This document shows positions 1-4,837 of a DNA stretch of 6,103 nucleotides, piece by piece. The notes under the pieces are model-generated. The model had not been told where the DNA came from. It did not search any database and saw nothing but the letters and a program-made list of their open reading frames with translations. The DNA comes from Actinomycetes bacterium (GTDB lineage Bacteria > Actinomycetota > Actinomycetes > Propionibacteriales > Propionibacteriaceae), in assembly GCA_023387135.1 (NCBI GenBank), contig JAEWIK010000298.1, positions 1 to 6,103 of the forward strand. The letters run 5' to 3'. The position numbers and the translations under genes are program-made. The first letter of the stretch is position 1, and each line of letters starts with the position of its first letter.

Positions 1-537
1 CCTGCGACGCCGGCGTGCGGCTGCGACGCCGGCGCCACGGCGACCTCGAGCGCGGCGGCCGGGGCGCCCGGCGGTTCCCGCCTGCTCACCGTCATCGAGA
101 AGCCCGTCGTGGTCGTGGCCGAGCCCACCAAGCTGCGCAGGTTCGGCGACGCCCTGCTGGCCAACACCCGCAGGCTGGCGTTCTACTTCCTCGCCTTCGC
201 CACCCTCGGCTACCTCGTGATCCGCGTGCTGCCCACCGGCCTGATCACCGATTGGCTCGGCACCGGCAACCCCGTGTGGTCGGTCCCGCTGGCGGCGGTC
301 CTGGGCATCCCCGTCTACCTCAACACCGACGCGTCCCTGCCGCTGGTCGCGAGCCTGCTGCACGGCGGCATGGCCCCCGGTACCGCGCTCGCCTTCCTCA
401 TCACCGGAGCGGGCACCAGCATCGGCGCCATCAGCGGCATGCTCGTGATAGCCCACTGGCGCGTCGTCGCCCTGGTGATCGGGACCCTCGTCCTCGCCGC
501 GATCGCCACCGGCTGGCTCTCGGCCCTCTGGCTCTAG
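1..537 (+). CDS. ArsP/YraQ-type permease, C-terminal part (5' end outside window)
   Basis: The reading frame is open from the first base to TAG at 535-537, giving 178 visible residues; the N-terminal half lies outside the window. The protein resembles the second half of permeases of the ArsP_1/UPF0718 family (YraQ-like; some members export organoarsenicals or metals). About four hydrophobic segments are visible, near residues 58-77, 93-107, 127-149 and 155-178. A conserved-looking core, IPVYLNTDASLPLVASLL (103-120), is followed by GGMAPGTALAFLITGAGTS (122-140), as in this family's second repeat. Before the first segment is a hydrophilic linker with Cys-Gly-Cys (residues 6-8) and an Ala/Gly/Ser-rich stretch, a place where related permeases often carry Cys/His metal-binding residues. 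A GTG at 109 could be called as a start, but the frame continues upstream in plausible linker sequence, so a partial gene is preferred. The substrate cannot be determined. It is convergent with the sugar operon and probably unrelated to it. Confidence 0.82.
   Translation, partial: PATPACGCDAGATATSSAAAGAPGGSRLLTVIEKPVVVVAEPTKLRRFGDALLANTRRLAFYFLAFATLGYLVIRVLPTGLITDWLGTGNPVWSVPLAAVLGIPVYLNTDASLPLVASLLHGGMAPGTALAFLITGAGTSIGAISGMLVIAHWRVVALVIGTLVLAAIATGWLSALWL
2..34. repeat. 14-bp direct repeat in the permease linker
   Basis: The 14-mer CTGCGACGCCGGCG occurs exactly at 2-15 and again at 21-34, an offset of 19 bp. Because 19 is not a multiple of three, the two copies are read in different frames, as PATPA and then GCDAG. 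It lies in the low-complexity linker that encodes Cys-Gly-Cys. It may be a small slippage duplication or simply GC-rich low complexity. Confidence 0.5.
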
Positions 538-547
538 GAGGTCCTGC

Positions 548-586
548 CGGAGCCGGGGCCGTGGTCAGACCGCGGCCTCGGCTTCG
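548..586. terminator. Long hairpin between convergent genes, probable transcription terminator
   Basis: Bases 548-565 pair with 569-586 around a 3-nt loop (CAG, 566-568), an 18-bp GC-rich stem. Read as plus-strand RNA, every position pairs, with three G-U wobbles (550/584, 556/578, 562/572). Read as minus-strand RNA, those three become A-C mismatches, so the structure is weaker. It starts 10 nt after the permease stop (537) and spans the last codons and the stop (565-567) of the ROK gene on the other strand. There is no T-run on either side, which is common for GC-rich actinobacterial terminators. It probably ends permease transcription and may also act on the operon from the opposite side. 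Confidence 0.68.
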
Positions 587-1464
587 AGCACGGCACCCCA
601 GGCGGCACCCCACATGCCGAGGGCGGTGGGCACTATCGGCGGGAGCTGATGGAAGGTGGCACGTTCGCGCAGCTTCGCGACAGTGGGGACGACGAGGAGG
701 TCCTCGGCCCGGGACAGGCCGCCGCCGATCACTATCATCCCCGGGTCCACCAGGGCCACGAGGCCCAGCAGGCTCGTCGCGAGGGCGCTCGTCGCCTGGT
801 CGAGGATCTCCCTCGCCCGCGGGTCACCGAGGCGCGCCGCGTCGACGAGGTCGCGTGCCGACACCGGCCGGGCAGGCGGCTTCTCCAGCACCTCACGCCA
901 ACGCCGGGCCAACTGCGTACCGCCGATGCGCGTCTCCAGGCAACCGCGCTGGCCGCAACTGCAGAGCCTGTCCCCGAAGTCGCCGATGTGTCCGATCTCG
1001 CCGGCGCCGCCGTGGGCTCCGTGGCGGATCTCACCGCCGATGACGTGTGCGCCGGCGACCCCGGTACCGAGGGCGAGGATGAAGACGTCCTGCTCACCCC
1101 GCCCGGCCCCGAGGGCGACCTCCGCCCGGGCGGCAGAGGTCCCGTCGTTGGCCGCCGCACCCGGCAGCCCCAGCAGGGAGCCGAGGTCCGCCGCGGGGGC
1201 AGACCCCTCGAACCAGGGCAGGTTGGTGCTGCGCAGGACCACCCCGCGCCGATCGAGGATGCCGGGCACCGCGACGCCGAAGGCGTCCGGCACGTCACCG
1301 GCGAGGAACGACTGGACCTGCTCGCCGACGGCGCCGATAGCGGCCCCGTCCCGCGGCGTGGGAAGGACCTGCTGGCGTACTGCCTGGGGCATGCCGTCCT
1401 GCAGTTCAGCGAGGAGCAGTTTGGTGTTGGTGCCCCCGCAGTCGATGCCGAGCAGCAGGCTCAT
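565..1464 (-). CDS. ROK-family sugar kinase
   Basis: This 299-residue protein has the usual length of ROK kinases, which transfer phosphate from ATP to glucose, N-acetylglucosamine, N-acetylmannosamine or similar sugars in the cytoplasm. Visible motifs are the N-terminal phosphate loop DCGGTN (8-13), the catalytic-site Asn-Asp (106-107, the Asp being the expected general base), the glycine-rich LGTGVAG (132-138), and the ROK zinc signature: GEIGH (155-159) followed by CSCGQRGCLE (168-177), giving His159, Cys168, Cys170 and Cys175 as ligands. IGGGLS (246-251) closes the ATP side. There is no N-terminal helix-turn-helix, so it is a kinase rather than a NagC/XylR-type repressor. ATG at 1464 is chosen because GGAGG lies 7 nt upstream and the conserved domain begins at once; a GTG at 1503 would add 13 low-complexity residues. 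It is the last gene of the operon. The exact sugar cannot be read from the sequence. Confidence 0.93.
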   Translation of the reverse strand: MSLLLGIDCGGTNTKLLLAELQDGMPQAVRQQVLPTPRDGAAIGAVGEQVQSFLAGDVPDAFGVAVPGILDRRGVVLRSTNLPWFEGSAPAADLGSLLGLPGAAANDGTSAARAEVALGAGRGEQDVFILALGTGVAGAHVIGGEIRHGAHGGAGEIGHIGDFGDRLCSCGQRGCLETRIGGTQLARRWREVLEKPPARPVSARDLVDAARLGDPRAREILDQATSALATSLLGLVALVDPGMIVIGGGLSRAEDLLVVPTVAKLRERATFHQLPPIVPTALGMWGAAWGAVLEAEAAV

Positions 1465-1565
1465 CGAACCGCCTCCGCCGCGTCGGGCAGCAGTGACTGG
1501 CACACTGCCGCCGCGGACGCACCGCCGCCGGGAGCCTTCGCTGCGATGTCGAGCGTCGTGGTCAC
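1461..1565 (-). CDS. Small coupled ORF between the M81 and ROK genes (34 aa, unrecognised)
   Basis: This GTG-started frame of 34 codons exactly fills the only apparent gap in the operon. Its start overlaps the M81 stop by 4 bp (GTGA, 1562-1565), and its stop TGA overlaps the ROK start by 4 bp (ATGA, 1461-1464). A GAGGA sequence (1570-1574) sits 4 nt before the GTG. Of 34 codons, 27 end in G or C, consistent with coding in this genome. The peptide begins VTTTLDIAAKAPGGG, continues Ala-rich with one Cys, and ends LLPDAAEAVR; there is no signal peptide or membrane segment. I do not recognise it. It may be a real small protein, a coupling peptide that keeps ribosomes moving from M81 to ROK, or a remnant of a deleted gene. 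The final helix-like stretch faintly recalls the N-terminus of MurR/RpiR regulators, but this is too short to claim. Chance is the main alternative. Confidence 0.42.
   Translation of the reverse strand: MTTTLDIAAKAPGGGASAAAVCQSLLPDAAEAVR
1472..1476 (-). promoter_or_regulatory. Ribosome binding site deciding the ROK start
   Basis: On the minus strand GGAGG lies 7 nt before the ATG at 1464, an optimal spacing. This supports the ATG over the upstream GTG at 1503. The site lies inside the small coupled ORF. Confidence 0.7.
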
Positions 1566-3046
1566 AGCATCCTCGCCCTCAGCGGTGGTGTGGTGTCGAA
1601 CTCGTCGAACGGGAACATCGGCCGCCGGATGCGGTGGTGGCCCAGCCGCTGGAGGTCCTGGTCGACGGGCCCCGGCGTGAGGGCGAGCGTCCAGCCCTGC
1701 GCGAGGTCGTACAGCCCCGGTTCGAGGTAGCCGATCTTCGTGACGATGATGTCGGCCAGGCGGGGGTCCAGGTCGATCGCGGCGAAGTCGGCGGGGTCGT
1801 GGAAGTCCTTGCGGTACTCGGTGACGATCACCCGCAGTCCCCCGCGCGCGATCACGGCGATCCTTCCGGCATCGGGGTCGCCCTCGTGCAGGCCGACGAG
1901 CTCGCCGGCGATGCGCACCGGCGGGCTCACCCGGTTGTCGACGCGGGCGCCCACGATGATGTCGACAGGCTCCCCCACCCGGCGTGCCCCCAGCTCGGCG
2001 AAGGCCTCGGTGTCGAAGACCGACGCCACATAGGTCAGCGGCGCGTCGGGCGAGGTGAGCGCGGGCATCGCCAGGAGCCTCGTCAGGGTCCAGGTCACGT
2101 CGCCTGTCCCGCCGGCGCCGGGGTTGTCCCCCGAGTCGCTGATCAGGTAGGGCCCGGGACCGCCGGCGGCCCGATGGGCGAGGGCGCGCTCCACCGCCTC
2201 GTCCAGGCTGCCGGGCGGTCCGACGAAGTCGAACTCGTCGCGCACGTCCCACAGCCGCCCCGCCAGCGCTTCCGCTTGGGCGGAGATCACCTCGGGGTCG
2301 TCGCCGCTGACAAGCACGGTGGCGTGGCAGCGGGGTTCGTCCGCCCACGCGTAGCCGATCCAGATCGACGCGTCGGTGACCCCGGCCATGGTCTCGACGC
2401 CGGCCAGCAGACCGTAGAGGCTCCGGGCGGGCTCGACGCGGGTGGAGGTCTTCTCCCCGGGCAACAGGACGGGCACCCGCACCCACGCCCGCCGGGGACG
2501 CTGCTCGCGACCGAGCCACTCCAGCAACGTCCGCGCGGCCCGTTCCCGCGTCTCGTCGACGTCCTCGTGCGGCGCGAGCCTGTAGCAGGTGGGCAGGTCG
2601 ACGGCCCTGACGAACCGCTCGGAGAGGTTGCCGTGCAGGTCCATCGGGGAGGCGATCAGCGGCTCGGGCCCCACCACGGCGCGGATCGCCGTGGCGAGGT
2701 CGCCTTCGGCGTCGTCCATGCCCTCGACGCTCATCGCCCCGTGCACGTCGAGGTACACGCCGTCGATGCCGTCGCCGGCGACGTCGCCCAGCCCGGACAC
2801 CATCCGGGCCTTGAACTGCTCGTACACCTCGCGCCTGACCCGTCCGCCGGGTATCGAGCGGGCGTGGAACACCCCGATCCACTCCGCTGCGGCGGCGAGG
2901 TCACCCCCGTCCGCGAGGAACGGGTAGCGCGCGATCAGCGCGCCGCCCTCCCTGACCGTGAAGTCGCGGAAGTCGGCGCGGTGGGCGGAGTAAGCGCTCG
3001 ATTCGATCGACATTCCCACGATCGCGATCCGCGGCCGGCCGGTCAC
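1562..3046 (-). CDS. M81-family metallopeptidase (MlrC-like)
   Basis: This 494-residue protein has the two-part MlrC architecture (DUF1485/MlrC N-terminal domain, about 5-290; MlrC C-terminal domain, about 300-480) and the family's normal length. MlrC itself is a zinc-dependent enzyme cleaving linearised microcystin; most relatives are uncharacterised. Expected active-site elements are visible: Glu15 in GMSIESS (11-17), DVHGAM (100-105), MDLHGN (135-140, Asp136 and His138 as likely metal ligands), PHEDVDETR (159-167, His160 as likely third ligand), and the signature DSGDNPGAGGTGD (304-316). The first motif reads SIESS where characterised members have SHETN, so this is a divergent subgroup. 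There is no signal peptide, so it should be cytoplasmic. GTG at 3046 is chosen because it precedes the first beta strand (RIAIVG) and overlaps the upstream permease stop by 4 bp (GTGA); the frame is open much further upstream but does not look like M81 there. The ribosome site (GGGGGG, 3 nt before GTG) is weak, suggesting translational coupling. The substrate is unknown; the sugar-uptake context suggests an amide or peptide bond in a glycoconjugate. Confidence 0.9.
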   Translation of the reverse strand: MTGRPRIAIVGMSIESSAYSAHRADFRDFTVREGGALIARYPFLADGGDLAAAAEWIGVFHARSIPGGRVRREVYEQFKARMVSGLGDVAGDGIDGVYLDVHGAMSVEGMDDAEGDLATAIRAVVGPEPLIASPMDLHGNLSERFVRAVDLPTCYRLAPHEDVDETRERAARTLLEWLGREQRPRRAWVRVPVLLPGEKTSTRVEPARSLYGLLAGVETMAGVTDASIWIGYAWADEPRCHATVLVSGDDPEVISAQAEALAGRLWDVRDEFDFVGPPGSLDEAVERALAHRAAGGPGPYLISDSGDNPGAGGTGDVTWTLTRLLAMPALTSPDAPLTYVASVFDTEAFAELGARRVGEPVDIIVGARVDNRVSPPVRIAGELVGLHEGDPDAGRIAVIARGGLRVIVTEYRKDFHDPADFAAIDLDPRLADIIVTKIGYLEPGLYDLAQGWTLALTPGPVDQDLQRLGHHRIRRPMFPFDEFDTTPPLRARML

Positions 3047-3915
3047 CTGCCCCCCATTCCCGAGGTGGCGATCCCGCGGACCAGGTGCTTCTGCAGGGCG
3101 ATCACGAGAGCCGTGGTGGGGATCATCGAGATCACCGAGGCGGCCATCAGCAGGTCCCACCGGGTCCCCGTCTGCGTGGAGAAGCTCGCCAGGCCGATCG
3201 GCAGGGTCCCCAGCGACTTGTAGTCGTTGATGGTGATCAACGGCCACAGGTAGCTGTTCCAATAGTTGAGGAACGTGAAGACGGCGAGCACCGCGACCGC
3301 CGAGCCGGCCAGCGGCAGGATCACCTGCAGGAACGTACGAAGCGGACCGGCGCCGTCGACCCGCGCCGCCTCTTCGAGGTCGTACGGGATGCCCCTGAAG
3401 AACTGGCGCATGAGGAACGTGCCGAACGCCGTGAAAGCCCACGGGAAGACCAGCGACTGGTAGGTGTTGACCCACCCGAACCACTGCATCACGACGAACA
3501 TCGGGATGACGAGGACCTCCTGCGGCACCATGAGCGTGCCGAGGAACAGCACGAACACGAGATCGCGTCCGGGCCAGCGCAGCCTGCCGAACGCGTATCC
3601 GGCGGTCGTCGAGACGACCACCACGGTGACGACTCCGGCGAGCGAGACCAGGAACGAGTTGAGGATGTAGGTGCCGAAGGGCGCGTAGCTGAACACCTCG
3701 AGGAAGTTCGACCACCGCACCTCGCTCCCGATCAGCGTGGGAGGCGCGAGCAGCACTTCGCTCGAAGGCTTGAGCGCGGAGAAGAAGGCGTAGATCAGGG
3801 GGGCGACGAAGATTGCCGCTCCCACGATGGCGGTCAGGTAGGCGAGGACGGTTCCTACCCTGCCGGTGCGCAGCGGGTCGCCCGTCGACGCCGCCGTGGT
3901 GACCTCAGTGCTCAT
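3043..3915 (-). CDS. Carbohydrate ABC transporter permease, MalG-type (CUT1)
   Basis: This 290-residue inner-membrane protein is one of the two channel subunits of a CUT1-type sugar importer. It has about six hydrophobic segments (roughly 21-46, 82-107, 117-141, 151-170, 196-218 and 255-275). The cytoplasmic EAA loop that contacts the ATPase reads EEAARVDGAG (181-190) and ends with LPL (200-202). The short N-terminus, the ALKPSSEV stretch after the first segment and the RGIATSGMGG ending are typical of MalG-like subunits. ATG at 3915 overlaps the end of the MalF-type gene by 11 bp, and its own stop overlaps the M81 start by 4 bp. No strong Shine-Dalgarno sequence precedes it, so translation probably depends on coupling with the upstream gene. 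The family is clear; the transported sugar cannot be read from the sequence. Confidence 0.95.
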   Translation of the reverse strand: MSTEVTTAASTGDPLRTGRVGTVLAYLTAIVGAAIFVAPLIYAFFSALKPSSEVLLAPPTLIGSEVRWSNFLEVFSYAPFGTYILNSFLVSLAGVVTVVVVSTTAGYAFGRLRWPGRDLVFVLFLGTLMVPQEVLVIPMFVVMQWFGWVNTYQSLVFPWAFTAFGTFLMRQFFRGIPYDLEEAARVDGAGPLRTFLQVILPLAGSAVAVLAVFTFLNYWNSYLWPLITINDYKSLGTLPIGLASFSTQTGTRWDLLMAASVISMIPTTALVIALQKHLVRGIATSGMGGR

Positions 3916-4837
3916 AGTGGACCCACCGCCTCTGGACGCGGAACTGGACCGCGGTGATGCTGATGATGATCGCGAAGAGGATCCAGGCGGCAGCCGCCGC
4001 CAGGCCCAGGTCGTGGAACTTGAACCCGGTGTTGTAGATGAACATCACCAGGGGAATCGTGCTGGTGCCCGGCCCGCCGTTGGTGAGCAGTTGCGGTTGG
4101 GCGAAGACCTGAAGCGACGAGATGATCGTCATGACCGCGGCGAAGAAGACCGAGGGCGAGATCAGCGGCAGGACGATCCGCGTCAGCATCCGCCAGCCGT
4201 GGGCTCCGTCGATCTGCGCGGCCTCGATGACCGACGCCGGCAGTTGCTCCAGCGCGGCGGTCAGGATCAGCATGTTGTAGCCCATCCCGGCCCACACGCT
4301 CATCACGACGATCGCCATCATCGCCCAGTTCTTGTCGACCAGGAAGTTGGGCATGGTCACGCCGAACAGCGAGGTGGAGAGGCCGTTGAGCAACCCGCTG
4401 GGCTGCAGGACGAGCTTCCACACCATCGCGTTCGCCACCATCGGCGTCACGACCGGGATGAAGAACAGGACCCTGAAGATCCCCCTGCCCCGCATCCGCG
4501 GGCCCAGCAGCAGCGCCAGCCCGAGCGCGACCACCAGGTTGACCGGCACGTACAGGACGGTGAACACGAACGAGTTGCGCAGCGCCGGCCAGAAGTCGGG
4601 CGACTGGGTCAGCAGCGTGACGTAGTTGCCCGCCCCGATGAACTCCTTGTCGCCGAAGATCGGCCAGTCGAACAGGCTCATGACGATCGCGAGCCCGACA
4701 GGCAGGACGGTGAACACAGCCAACCCGAGGAGGGCGGGACTGATGAAGCCGAGAGCCTGACGGCGTTCGACCCGCTGCAGCGGCCCCACGCGCCCGCGAC
4801 GCCTGCCGCTCGCGGCGCGCACCTGCGTCACTGTCAC
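3905..4837 (-). CDS. Sugar ABC transporter permease, MalF-type (CUT1)
   Basis: This 310-residue protein is the partner channel subunit of the MalG-type permease. A basic N-terminal tail (11-27, rich in Arg) precedes the first membrane segment (about 33-55), and five more follow (about 89-111, 120-142, 171-195, 226-245 and 274-297). The EAA loop reads EAAQIDGAHG (205-214) with LPL at 223-225, and the conserved TNGGPGTST (252-260) precedes the last segment, as in MalF/UgpA-like proteins. GTG at 4837 overlaps the GH29 stop by 4 bp (GTGA). The strong ribosome site AAGGAGG (4842-4848) is only 4 nt from this GTG and 10 nt from a second GTG at 4831, so the true start may be two codons later. No ATPase gene is visible; CUT1 systems of actinobacteria often share one, such as MsiK. 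Its binding protein is probably encoded upstream of the window. Confidence 0.95.
   Translation of the reverse strand: MTVTQVRAASGRRRGRVGPLQRVERRQALGFISPALLGLAVFTVLPVGLAIVMSLFDWPIFGDKEFIGAGNYVTLLTQSPDFWPALRNSFVFTVLYVPVNLVVALGLALLLGPRMRGRGIFRVLFFIPVVTPMVANAMVWKLVLQPSGLLNGLSTSLFGVTMPNFLVDKNWAMMAIVVMSVWAGMGYNMLILTAALEQLPASVIEAAQIDGAHGWRMLTRIVLPLISPSVFFAAVMTIISSLQVFAQPQLLTNGGPGTSTIPLVMFIYNTGFKFHDLGLAAAAAWILFAIIISITAVQFRVQRRWVHYEH

Noticed and set aside
2..34. The 14-bp direct repeat as a possible CRISPR or regulatory iteron.
   Set aside because: There are only two copies, a 5-bp gap and a coding location, so a local duplication or low complexity is a sufficient explanation.
15..1043. A 342-codon plus-strand frame overlapping the permease and the ROK gene.
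   Set aside because: It is a shifted frame of the permease followed by antisense of ROK; the translation is almost entirely Arg/Pro/Gly/Ala.
1465..1503. An earlier GTG start for the ROK kinase at 1503.
   Set aside because: It adds 13 low-complexity residues ahead of the conserved phosphate loop, while ATG at 1464 has GGAGG at 7 nt spacing.
1461..2882. A 473-codon minus-strand frame overlapping the M81 gene.
   Set aside because: Within the M81 gene it is a shifted frame with low-complexity Arg/Gly/Ala translation. Only its last 34 codons, after the M81 stop, are kept as a candidate small ORF.
656..3223. A very long plus-strand open frame (855 codons) opposite the ROK, M81 and MalG-type genes.
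   Set aside because: It is antisense to genes with clear family motifs, its translation is Arg/Pro/Gly-rich without recognisable domains, and long antisense frames are expected in DNA with such strong third-position GC.
3047..3715. An upstream extension of the M81 frame to an earlier start at 3715.
   Set aside because: The added residues are a frame-shifted reading of the MalG-type permease and lack M81 similarity; GTG at 3046 fits both the domain start and the 4-bp overlap.
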